From assembly GCF_027947535.2 (NCBI RefSeq), contig NZ_JAAGKO020000001.1, positions 310,001 to 374,000 on the forward strand: a DNA stretch of 64,000 bases. Reading direction: 5' to 3'. The stretch comes from Streptantibioticus silvisoli (GTDB taxonomy: Bacteria > Actinomycetota > Actinomycetes > Streptomycetales > Streptomycetaceae). This document shows positions 17,904-25,297 of this stretch, piece after piece. The notes under the pieces are model-generated. The model did not search any database, was not told where the DNA came from, and worked only from the letters and a program-made list of their open reading frames with translations. The position numbers and the translations under genes were made by a program. Position 1 is the stretch's first letter. Every line of letters starts with the position of its first letter.

Positions 17904-18524
17904 ATGCGTCGTCCCGTCATCGCCCTCGCCACCCTGGGGCTCACCGCCTCCGCCGTGCTCATCACGGTGCCCACCGCCCAGGCGGCCCCGGTCGGGCTGA
18001 GGACCAGGCTGGCCTGCTCGCTGGAGGGCTACCAGAACGTCCTCGAGTGCGCGGCGGAGCCCCACGGCGGCACCGGGCCGTACGCCTACTCCTGGAACGG
18101 CGACGCCAGCGGCGAGTACAACACCCAGTTCAGCGACGAGTGCACGGGGACATCGGTCACCGAGAGCGTCACCATCACCGACGCCACCGGGGCCACGGTG
18201 ACCAGGCGCACCACGCTGCGGTGCGCCGCGCCGGCACCGGGGCCCACGTCCAAGCCGCTGAAGGCCAGGGCCGCCTGCATCGACACACCGCTCGACCAGT
18301 GGGGCGGCTACGTCATCTGCGCCACTCAGCCCTCGGGCGGTACGGCGCCGTACACGGTGGACTGGACGGCCGCCACCAAACAGGGCGTCTACGACGACCA
18401 GGCGCTGACCATCCCGGACTTCTTCTGCGCCGGCGGGAAGGCCACCTTCGTGATGACCGTCACCGACGCCGCCGGGGCGACGGTGACCTCCACCGACAAG
18501 CTCCTGTGTGCCGACGCCGTCTGA
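17904..18524 (+). CDS. Secreted protein with duplicated PKD-like domain
   Basis: A 206-aa exported protein; ATG 17904 follows gaggatctcc. A Sec signal peptide (MRRPVIALATLGLTASAVLI, AQA cleavage site) precedes two tandem homologous domains, about 35-110 and 120-205. Both share a Cys, then GGTGPYAYSW / GGTAPYTVDW, then TITDATGATVT / TVTDAAGATVT, and end in LRC / LLC, giving paired cysteines in each. The fold resembles a PKD/Ig-like beta-sandwich. There is no enzyme domain or wall anchor, and I do not recognise a named family. The non-coding gap 17606-17903 upstream shows no clear element. Confidence 0.75.
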   Translation: MRRPVIALATLGLTASAVLITVPTAQAAPVGLRTRLACSLEGYQNVLECAAEPHGGTGPYAYSWNGDASGEYNTQFSDECTGTSVTESVTITDATGATVTRRTTLRCAAPAPGPTSKPLKARAACIDTPLDQWGGYVICATQPSGGTAPYTVDWTAATKQGVYDDQALTIPDFFCAGGKATFVMTVTDAAGATVTSTDKLLCADAV

Positions 18525-18807
18525 GTCCGCGCCGGACCATCCACCACGTGGTCGTAGCGGGTACGGCCGGGGCGAGGCAGGCGTTCCGGCGAGACTGCCG
18601 CCGTCGGCAACCTCGCCGAGGCCGCCCGTCGCTTCGCCGTCGCCCCCACTCCGCCGGCCCCGAGGGCGCGGCGTCGACTCACGCATCGCCGCCGTCGCCA
18701 CCGCCGGCGAACTCGGCCTCAGCGGGCGCCGCTGAGTCGCACATCACGCTGAAGCCCGTCCGTACGAGGGAACATCGACCCGGCCGCCGCAACAGGACCC
18801 AACGCGG

Positions 18808-19266
18808 TCACGGCGCGTCCCGCACGGTGCCGGCCCGGGCGCGGCGGGGCGGCCTTCGGGTGATCAGCAGGTAGGAGGCGGCGGCGACCGACACGACTTG
18901 GGCGACGGCGCTGATCACCTTGTCGGTGGACCAGATCGGCTCGTACATGTCGGGCAGCGGACCGAGGGCGCCGACGTCGATGTAGCGGTAGAGCAGGATC
19001 GCCGCCAGGCCGCCCGCGGCGACGAGCCAGGCGAAGGAGCCGGTGAGCCGGTTGGGCCGGACGAGGACCAGAAGTGCGGCGAGGCAGGCGAGCCCCGCCT
19101 CGACCCGGAAGAGCATGCCCTGGCCGATGGTCGCGATGACCGCGTCGTACTGGTCGGCGAGCTTGGCGTGGACGTAGGCGTCCACCGCCAGGCCGGCCGC
19201 GGTCAGGAGCCGGGCGGCGCTGTGGAGGATGAAGGCACTGGGGAAACGCTGTTCGGCCATCGGCAT
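18808..19266 (-). CDS. Four-TM membrane protein near the cupredoxin gene
   Basis: A 152-aa membrane protein; the ATG at 19266 (aaggagaaggc upstream) or the one at 19260 could be used. Four hydrophobic helices appear at about 15-33, 50-70 (FRVEAGLACLAALLVLV), 77-94 and 118-138. His/Tyr-rich soluble positions (HSAARLL, DAYVHAKLADQYDAV) sit near the first span. It is co-directional with the plastocyanin-like gene 65 bp upstream and is probably co-transcribed with it. Function unknown; a link to envelope redox or metal handling is inferred from context only. Confidence 0.75.
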   Translation of the reverse strand: MPMAEQRFPSAFILHSAARLLTAAGLAVDAYVHAKLADQYDAVIATIGQGMLFRVEAGLACLAALLVLVRPNRLTGSFAWLVAAGGLAAILLYRYIDVGALGPLPDMYEPIWSTDKVISAVAQVVSVAAASYLLITRRPPRRARAGTVRDAP

Positions 19267-19330
19267 GCCTTCTCCTTCGTGGACGTGGCACGTACGGCCG
19301 TGTCCGGGACCCGGCGGGCGCAGCCCGGTG

Positions 19331-19765
19331 TCAGCTGACGGTGAGACTGCCCTTCATGAACTGGTGGATCGAGCAGATGTAGCTGTAACTCCCGGCTTTG
19401 GAAGGGGCCTTGAAGGTCGCCGACTTGCCGGGGGCGATGTTGCCCGTGTCGAAGAGCCTGGCTCCGTCGCTGGTCACCGTGTGGGGTGTGGAGTCGTTGT
19501 TCTTCACCGTGACGGTGGCGCCGGGTTGCACGGTCAACCTGGCCGGGCTGAAGGCGAAGTTGCCGATGACGATGGTGGACGCGCCCGCGCCCGCACCCGC
19601 GCCGGAGTGCGGCGCGGTGCTGGCGGACGGCGTCGGGGTGGCCCCGGAGCCGCCGCCGGAGCCGGAGCAGCCGGTCAGGGCGATGAGCGCGCCGGTCAGG
19701 GCGACGCCGGCCACGTAACGGCGGCGGGCCGAAAGGGGAGTTCGGGTGCTGTGTGTGGTGGTCAA
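19331..19765 (-). CDS. Plastocyanin-like cupredoxin lipoprotein
   Basis: A 144-aa lipoprotein. The N-terminus has a basic run (SARRRYVAGVALTGALIALT) and lipobox LTGC, so the mature protein should be membrane-anchored on the outside through that Cys. After a Ser/Thr/Pro linker comes a cupredoxin fold (about 60-144) with the type 1 copper ligands visible: His in STPHTVTSD, then Cys, His and Met in SYICSIHQFMKG. Such proteins are small electron carriers or copper-binding proteins. It lies just after the ferritin-like pair on the same strand. Confidence 0.9.
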   Translation of the reverse strand: MTTTHSTRTPLSARRRYVAGVALTGALIALTGCSGSGGGSGATPTPSASTAPHSGAGAGAGASTIVIGNFAFSPARLTVQPGATVTVKNNDSTPHTVTSDGARLFDTGNIAPGKSATFKAPSKAGSYSYICSIHQFMKGSLTVS

Positions 19766-19837
19766 TGCCGGCCTCGCAGGGGGAGAGGTGTCCGGGGACG
19801 GCCCGTCGCAGGGAGGGGCCGTCCCCGGACGCGGGGT

Positions 19838-20656
19838 TCAGACCGTCAGCAGGGCCGGATTGGCGGCCTTGTCGGTGGGCAGGAAGTCGTCCGGCACCGG
19901 GTACTGGCCGAGGACGAAGTTGAGGATGGCGGCGTGCATGGCCTCGACCGGGGCGATGGAGGCGGCGGTGGCGATGCCGGCCGCACTGGTGACGTTGTAG
20001 GTCGCGAAGAGGTAGGTCTGCGCGGCCTGGTCCTCCAGTTCCAGGGCGAGCTTGGCCACGTCGCCGACGCTGGCGGCCTTGCCCAGGGCGGCGGTGGTGG
20101 CCGCCTGGTTGGAGAGCGGCACGCCGGTGATCGCGGACTTGCCGGCGCCGGTCAGCACCGCGTTCCACGCCTTGGCGTGGTCGGTGTGCTGGGCCATGGC
20201 GGTGGTGACGAAGGTGGCGACCGCCGGGGGCACCGTGCCGAGCTTGCCGGCCTTCGCCGCGCCCAGGGCGGCCTGGTAGGCGCCGACCGCCTGGTTCTCC
20301 AGGGCCACCGCCAGGGCGACGACCTTCAGGTCCCCGGTGTAGGGGCTGGACGCCGCCGACGCCGAACCGGACGGCGTGGCCGAGGACTTGGCCGAGGAGG
20401 TGTCCTTGCCGGAGCAGGCGGCCAGGGCGAGAGCGGTGGCCGCGGCGCCGGCGCCGATCAGGAACCGGCGCCGGCCCGCGTTCCGCGGCCCGCCGTCGCC
20501 GACCGCGGCGCGGTCGCGGATCTCCGCGGCCAGGTCCACCGCACCGGCCCGCATGACGGGCAGCGTCTCGCGGTGGGCGGCTTCCATGTCCCGGGTCAGG
20601 CGGGTGAGCTGCGCCTCGCTGATCGGCAGGTCCCACTCGTCGCGTGTCGCGGTCAC
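19838..20656 (-). CDS. Ferritin-like exported lipoprotein with Tat motif
   Basis: A 272-aa protein starting at GTG 20656, which overlaps the upstream ferritin-like gene by GTGA. The first 60 or so residues are hydrophilic; only then comes RRRFLIGAGAAATALALAAC, combining a twin-arginine motif with a lipobox (LAAC), an unusually long cytosolic extension for a Tat lipoprotein. Residues about 105-272 form a ferritin-like four-helix domain (VALAVALENQAVGAYQAAL, MAQHTDHAKAWNAV, LALELEDQAAQTYLFA, IAPVEAMHAAILN) with Glu and His pairs positioned as in di-iron or ferritin-like DUF4439-type proteins. Export suggests an extracytoplasmic metal or redox role. Confidence 0.8.
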   Translation of the reverse strand: MTATRDEWDLPISEAQLTRLTRDMEAAHRETLPVMRAGAVDLAAEIRDRAAVGDGGPRNAGRRRFLIGAGAAATALALAACSGKDTSSAKSSATPSGSASAASSPYTGDLKVVALAVALENQAVGAYQAALGAAKAGKLGTVPPAVATFVTTAMAQHTDHAKAWNAVLTGAGKSAITGVPLSNQAATTAALGKAASVGDVAKLALELEDQAAQTYLFATYNVTSAAGIATAASIAPVEAMHAAILNFVLGQYPVPDDFLPTDKAANPALLTV

Positions 20657-21447
20657 TTCACGGCCCCCTCGGTGATCGGCGAAGCGCTCCTGGTCGGGTA
20701 GAACGCGGCGGGGAACCCGACACTGCCCGCGGCCGACGGCAGCTTCGCCGCGTTCGTCGGGATGGCGACCAGGTCGCCCAGGCTTCCGGCGAGCAGTGCC
20801 TGCACGGCGAGCAGCGTCGCGCGGTGCTGCGCCTCGACGGGCGCTACGGAGGCGAACAGCCGGCGCAACTGCGTGCTGCTGACCTGCGCGACGTTCTTGG
20901 CGTAGGTCTGGGCCGCGACGTCCTCCAGCGTGATGGCCAACTGCACCACGTCCGCGGGGGTCTTGATCTTCGGCAGGGCCTTTTGCACCACGGCGGCGTA
21001 CTTGGCGTCCGGGGCGGTCTGCGCCTTCCCGCCGGCCTGGGTCGCGGCGGCGTTGAACGCCTTCGCGTGCGCCTGGTGCTGCGTGGTGGTCTTGGCGATG
21101 AACGCCGCGATCGTCTTGTTGCCGTCCTTGATGAACGGCAGCCCGGCAGCGGTCCGGTAGACGCTGATCGCCAGGTTCTCGATCGACGCCGCCGTCTGCA
21201 ACGCCATGACGTCGTTGCTCGACGTGGCCGCCGTGGCCCGCAGCTGCGTCAGCACGGCGGCGGCACCCGCCACTCCGGCCACCGCCCCGCCCCGCTGCCA
21301 CCAGCGGCGCGACTGCCTCTGCTCCTGGCTGACCTCGGTGAAGTCCCCCAGGGCCCCGGTGGTGATCCGTACGGCGTCGCTGTTGAGGTCCTGGGACTGC
21401 TCGGTAAGTTCTTCCAGCAGCCGGGTGTCGATGTGATCCGTGGCCAT
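20653..21447 (-). CDS. Ferritin-like domain protein, paralogue of the next gene
   Basis: A 264-aa protein; ATG 21447 chosen, with a GTG one codon earlier also possible. A hydrophilic N-terminus (about 45 residues) precedes SRRWWQRGGAVAGVAGAAAV, a Tat-like signal or anchor. The rest is a ferritin-like helical domain (AASIENLAISVYRTA, QHQAHAKAFNAAA, LAITLEDVAAQTYAK, VAPVEAQHRATLLAV). It shares architecture with the downstream coupled gene (GTGA overlap), so the two may form a hetero-oligomer at the membrane. It is divergent from the CHRD gene across a tandem-repeat region. Confidence 0.8.
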   Translation of the reverse strand: MATDHIDTRLLEELTEQSQDLNSDAVRITTGALGDFTEVSQEQRQSRRWWQRGGAVAGVAGAAAVLTQLRATAATSSNDVMALQTAASIENLAISVYRTAAGLPFIKDGNKTIAAFIAKTTTQHQAHAKAFNAAATQAGGKAQTAPDAKYAAVVQKALPKIKTPADVVQLAITLEDVAAQTYAKNVAQVSSTQLRRLFASVAPVEAQHRATLLAVQALLAGSLGDLVAIPTNAAKLPSAAGSVGFPAAFYPTRSASPITEGAVK

Positions 21448-21559
21448 CACGCCCCATCTCTCCGCGCACCCGCCGGTCGACGAGCACTCACGGTGCCCGC
21501 CGACCGACGGGCACTCACGAGGACCTTCGGCACCGGAGGCGAGGCGGATTGGTCGCGGT

Positions 21560-21829
21560 GCGGATCGGTTGCCGTGGGGTGGACGACCCTACGGATGGGG
21601 CGCGGTGCGGACCGGTTCCCGTACGTGTTGGGGTGTCTTCATCCAGGTGAGGCGGATCGGTTGCCGGGGGAGGAGCCTACGGAGGAGACGCCGTGCGGAC
21701 CCGTTCCCGCACGTATTGGGAGCCTCGACCCAGGCCGTGCGGATCGGTTGCCGTCAGGGTGGACGACCGTACGGAGGAGGCGCCGTGCGGACCGGTTCCC
21801 GCACGGATGGGAATCCCGCACCCATCCGA
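21560..21829. repeat. Three tandem repeats of about 90 bp
   Basis: Units begin with gcggatcggttgccg at 21560, 21652 and 21739 (periods 92 and 87). Each continues with a gaggagcctacgga-like stretch, then gtgcggaccggttcccg, then a variable tail. They lie in the 480-bp gap between the divergent ferritin-like and CHRD genes. They may be multiple regulator sites or simply a slippage array. Confidence 0.75.
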
Positions 21830-21929
21830 ACAGGTGCCCGGTCCGAATACCCGGCGGAGACTCCCCCTCCTGCTGTTGAGCCGGCCGCCGGCCGGCCCCG
21901 CGGTACACGTGAGCGAAGGGCGGACCAGC

Positions 21930-22730
21930 ATGCGTTCCCTCCCCGTACGGATTCTCGCGGCCACAGCGGTGGCGGCCGCACCCCTGGCCCTGCCGGCGAC
22001 GGCGTGGGCGGCGCCGTCCGACACGACCGTCCCGTGGACCACCTACCAGGCGACGCTCAACCCGGTCACCGCCAACCACGTGACCGGCAGCGGCAAGGCG
22101 ATGCTCCAGCTGTCCGGCAACACCGCGAAGATCACCGTCACCGCCGCCGGCCTCGTCGGCGGCGCGTCCCCGCACGCGATGCACATCCACGTCGACGGGG
22201 CCGGGGTGTGCCCCAAGCCGTCGGAGGCCAAGGACCACAACGGGCACAGCTCCACCGACGTGGCCGACGCCATGAAGGACTACGGCATGATCGGCACGTC
22301 GCTCACCACCAGCGGCGACAGCAGCGCCAAGAGCGCGCTCGACGTCAAGCGGTTCCCGGCCGGCTCCCGGATCAACTACAGCCGCACCCTGGAGGTCAGC
22401 GACGACGTCGCCGCCAACCTCAAGTCCGGCAAGGCCGTTCTGGTCGTCCACGGCATCGACTACAACGGCAACGGCAAGTACGACAGCGTGCTGGGCGCCA
22501 GCGAACTCGACAAGTCCCTGCCCGCCGAGGCCACCGACCCGGCCCTGTGCGGTGCGTTCACCACCGCGCAGATGTCCTCGATGCCCGCCGGCGGCGCGGA
22601 CACCGGCGACGGCGCCACCCAGGGCCGCCCCGCCGACAGCGGCATGATCGCGGGCGGCAGCGCCGCCGCGCTGATCGGCCTCGGCGCCGGCGGCTACGCC
22701 CTGCGCCGCCGGAGCACCGCCACCCGATGA
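21930..22730 (+). CDS. Secreted CHRD-domain protein with sorting-like tail
   Basis: A 266-aa protein from ATG 21930. A Sec signal (MRSLPVRILAATAVAAAPLA, WAA cleavage) is followed by a CHRD domain at about 30-215 (TYQATLNPVT, VTAAGLVGGASPHAMHIHVD, KAVLVVHGIDYN). The C-terminus has a tripartite sorting-like tail: RPADSG, a hydrophobic span MIAGGSAAALIGLGAGGYA, then LRRRSTATR. No canonical LPxTG or LAxTG is present. The stop overlaps the start of a sortase gene by ATGA, so this is a plausible dedicated sortase substrate with an altered motif. CHRD proteins bind or organise extracellular components; bacterial functions are largely unknown. Confidence 0.82.
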   Translation: MRSLPVRILAATAVAAAPLALPATAWAAPSDTTVPWTTYQATLNPVTANHVTGSGKAMLQLSGNTAKITVTAAGLVGGASPHAMHIHVDGAGVCPKPSEAKDHNGHSSTDVADAMKDYGMIGTSLTTSGDSSAKSALDVKRFPAGSRINYSRTLEVSDDVAANLKSGKAVLVVHGIDYNGNGKYDSVLGASELDKSLPAEATDPALCGAFTTAQMSSMPAGGADTGDGATQGRPADSGMIAGGSAAALIGLGAGGYALRRRSTATR

Positions 22731-23431
22731 CGGACTCCGCACTGCACGCGGGCCACTCGCGACGCACGACGGTCATCCTCCTCGTGCTCGCGGTGGCCTG
22801 CGTCGCCGCAGGCGTCACCGCCGTCCTGGCCGGCACCGGCCGCTCCGGCACGCCGCCGCCGCAGCCGTCCCGCGCCGCCGCCGGCCGGCCGTCGCACGCG
22901 GCCGGTGCGCCGGTGCCCGCGCCGTCGGCCGGCCGGACCGCCGCGCCCTCCGCGTCCGCGAGCGCCGCCGGCGTCACGGCGCTGCCCGCCTCCCGGCCGA
23001 CCACCCTCGACATCCCGGCGATCGGCGTCCACACGGCCCTGCTGGACCTCGGCCTCAACAAGGACGGCAGCCTCCAGGTCCCCGGCAAACCACTCCAGGC
23101 CGGCTGGTTCCACGGCTCACCCACCCCCGGCCGCCCCGGCCCGGCGGTCATCCTCGGCCACGTCGACTCCTACGCCACCGGCCCCGCGGTCTTCTACCGC
23201 CTCGGCGCGATGAAACCCCACGAGCAGATCCGGGTCACCCGCGCCGACCACATCACCGCCGTCTTCACCGTCGACGCCGTCCACTCCTACGACAAGAAGT
23301 CCTTCCCCACCCCCGACGTCTACGGCAACACCCCCGACCCCGAACTCCGCCTCATCACCTGCTCGGACTGGAACGCCCGCACCCGCGCGTACGACGGCAA
23401 CACGGTCGTCTTCGCCCACCTGACCCGCTGA
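22727..23431 (+). CDS. Class F-type sortase
   Basis: A 234-aa membrane-anchored transpeptidase. The ATG at 22727 overlaps the CHRD stop (ATGA). One N-terminal span (TTVILLVLAVACVAAGVTAV) precedes a Pro/Ala/Ser linker to about residue 88, then the sortase beta-barrel: LDIPAIGVHTALLDLGL, the catalytic His in VILGHVDSY, Cys in LRLITCSDW, and the downstream Arg in NARTRAYDG. The short domain and single N-terminal span match class F sortases of actinobacteria. It should attach proteins to the cell wall; the neighbour CHRD protein is the obvious candidate. Confidence 0.88.
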   Translation: MTDSALHAGHSRRTTVILLVLAVACVAAGVTAVLAGTGRSGTPPPQPSRAAAGRPSHAAGAPVPAPSAGRTAAPSASASAAGVTALPASRPTTLDIPAIGVHTALLDLGLNKDGSLQVPGKPLQAGWFHGSPTPGRPGPAVILGHVDSYATGPAVFYRLGAMKPHEQIRVTRADHITAVFTVDAVHSYDKKSFPTPDVYGNTPDPELRLITCSDWNARTRAYDGNTVVFAHLTR

Positions 23432-23458
23432 CCACGGCGGCAGCGGCACGCCCCGGCA

Positions 23459-23515
23459 CCGCACACCGGTGCGGACGGTGCGGTCACCTCGGACGGCCGG
23501 CGACGCGGGCCGTCC
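23459..23515. terminator. Two hairpins between convergent genes
   Basis: CCGCAC-accg-GTGCGG (23459-23474) and GGACGGCC...GGCCGTCC (23491-23515, perfect 8-bp stem, nine-base loop) lie between the sortase and the convergent 2-hydroxyacid dehydrogenase gene. They probably end transcription on both sides and mark the left boundary of the biosynthetic cluster. Confidence 0.6.
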
Positions 23516-23605
23516 GCCGGCGGCGATAGCGGCGTGCGGTCCGGCACCGAAGGCTTCACCCGACCGCACCGGCCCGGGGTCCGACGGAGCCCGGGCCGCG
23601 GCGTG

Positions 23606-24529
23606 TCAGCCCGCCGGGTGGACGACGTTGCCGGGCCGGCCTCCGCGCGCGAACTGGGTGATCTGGTCCACGGCGACGGACCAGGCGCGGCGTTCGTGGT
23701 CCCCGGCGCCGCCGGCGATGTGCGGGGTGATGAGCACACCGGGGACCGACCACAGGGGGTGTCCCGGCGGGAGTGGCTCGGGGTCGGTGACGTCCAGAGC
23801 GGCCCGCAGACGGCCCCGGCGCAGCCGGTCGACCAGGGCGTCGGTGTCGACGACCGCCCCCCTGGCGGCGTTCACCACGATCGCGCCGGGCGGCAGCAGA
23901 TCGAGGAACCGCGCGTCGGCCATGCCCCGGGTGCGCTTGTCGAGGGGGACCGCCAGCACCACGGCGTCGTGCGCGGGCAGCAGCCCGGGCAGTTCGCCGG
24001 TGCCGTGCACCCCCGGCCGGGCCGTCCGGCCGACCAGGGTGGCGATCGCCCCGCAGGCCGCCAGGCGCACCCGCAGTTCGCGGCCGATGGCGCCGGCGCC
24101 GACGACCAGCACCCGCTTACCCGACAGCGTCTCGCCGGCGGGCACACGGCCCCAGACGCCGGACGCCTGCGCGGCGGCGGCCGCTGGAAACTCGCGCAGC
24201 ACGGCGAGCAGCGCCGCGAGCGCCCACTCCGCGGTGGAGGCCGCCTGCGCGCCGCGGGCGTTCGACAGCAGGATGTGCCCGGGCAGCCGGCCGCTCCACA
24301 ACTCGACGCCCACGTAAAGCAGTTGGACGAGCCGCAGGTCCGGCAGCCCCGCCATCAGGTCGAGGTGGTGATCGACCGGTCCCCGGCCGGGGACGAGGAC
24401 CCCCGCGGTCGCGGCCGGCGGCGGCAGCGGCTCGCCGAGCGCGTACCGGACGGGGGTGAGCCCGTCGGCCGCGCGGACCATCGCCTCCCCCAGCTCGTCG
24501 GGCACCAGCACCCCGAGGGGCTCGGCCAT
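23606..24529 (-). CDS. D-2-hydroxyacid dehydrogenase, NAD(P)-dependent
   Basis: A 307-aa enzyme starting at ATG 24529 (gggagaga upstream). It shows the family's split catalytic domain, then the Rossmann motif GKRVLVVGAGAIGREL (GxGxxG) and the catalytic trio: Arg in VVNAARGAVVDTDALV, Glu in DVTDPEPLPPGHPLW, His in ITPHIAGG. It reversibly reduces a 2-keto acid to a D-2-hydroxy acid. It is the last gene of the - strand run, 61 bp after the methyltransferase, so it may act on a hydroxy- or keto-acid precursor or intermediate. The precise substrate is unknown. Confidence 0.88.
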   Translation of the reverse strand: MAEPLGVLVPDELGEAMVRAADGLTPVRYALGEPLPPPAATAGVLVPGRGPVDHHLDLMAGLPDLRLVQLLYVGVELWSGRLPGHILLSNARGAQAASTAEWALAALLAVLREFPAAAAAQASGVWGRVPAGETLSGKRVLVVGAGAIGRELRVRLAACGAIATLVGRTARPGVHGTGELPGLLPAHDAVVLAVPLDKRTRGMADARFLDLLPPGAIVVNAARGAVVDTDALVDRLRRGRLRAALDVTDPEPLPPGHPLWSVPGVLITPHIAGGAGDHERRAWSVAVDQITQFARGGRPGNVVHPAG

Positions 24530-24590
24530 GCGTCTCTCCCTTCCTGTGCGGTTCCCCCGCCGGCGGGTGCCGGCTGCCGCCGGTCCCGGG

Positions 24591-25229
24591 TCACGCCTGG
24601 CGGGCCGCCTCACGACGGCGGAAGAGGCCGAACCAGTGCCACTGGTCGGGCCGCACCTGGGTGGGCAGGTTGCGGAACCGGCGGAACTCCTCGACCTCGA
24701 AGTGCCGCATGAACGGGTCGAGCACGTCGTCGGAGGTCAGCCGGATCGGGCCGCTGCCGGGCGTCATGCGGTCGGAGAAGCCCACCACCACCATCAGCCC
24801 GCCCGGCTTGAGGATGCGGGCCGACTCGGCGACATAGGCGTCCCGGGCCTCGGGCCGGACGTTGTGGTAGATGAAGGAGTCGTTGACCACGTCGGCGTGG
24901 CCGTCGGGCAGGGTGGTCTCCAGGATGTCGGCCTGGACGAGGTCGAGTTCGACGCCGAACAGCTCGATGAGCCGGCGGGCCGCCTCCAGCGCGGCCGGTG
25001 AGCTGTCGACACCGGTGACGTCCATACCGTGCTTGGCCAGGAACGCGGCCTGGACGCCGGCGCCGCAGCCGAGGTCCACCACCTTCTGGCCGGGCTGGAG
25101 GGTCCCGTCGATGACCAGCTGCGACAGCATCGGGCTGACCGCGCCGGTGAACCAGGAGATCTCCGCCAAGGGCACGTCCGTGTAGAGCTTCGCGAAGTTC
25201 TTCGTCCAGCGCTCGGTGAATGCTTCCAC
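24591..25229 (-). CDS. Class I SAM-dependent methyltransferase
   Basis: A 212-aa enzyme starting at GTG 25229 with aggag upstream. Motif I VVDLGCGAGVQAAFLAKHG (SAM-binding Gly loop), the acidic end of beta-2 VTGVDSSPAAL, and motif post-I/II VQADILETTLPDGHADVV with NDSFIYHNVRPE are clear. It is of the general small-molecule (Methyltransf_25) type. O-, N- or C-specificity cannot be read. It is the only methyltransferase in the cluster, so it could supply the methylation step otherwise missing from the hydroxymalonyl-ACP set, or tailor the product. Confidence 0.88.
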   Translation of the reverse strand: MEAFTERWTKNFAKLYTDVPLAEISWFTGAVSPMLSQLVIDGTLQPGQKVVDLGCGAGVQAAFLAKHGMDVTGVDSSPAALEAARRLIELFGVELDLVQADILETTLPDGHADVVNDSFIYHNVRPEARDAYVAESARILKPGGLMVVVGFSDRMTPGSGPIRLTSDDVLDPFMRHFEVEEFRRFRNLPTQVRPDQWHWFGLFRRREAARQA

Positions 25230-25297
25230 GTCAAGGACTCCTCGTCGTCGGGGTGGGGCGGGGGACGGAGCGGAACGCGGGGGCGCGCCGCCGTGGT

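Noticed and set aside
21440-22726. Upstream extension of the sortase frame and antisense frames over the CHRD gene
   Set aside because: The CHRD reading frame has a signal peptide and domain motifs; the other frames do not.
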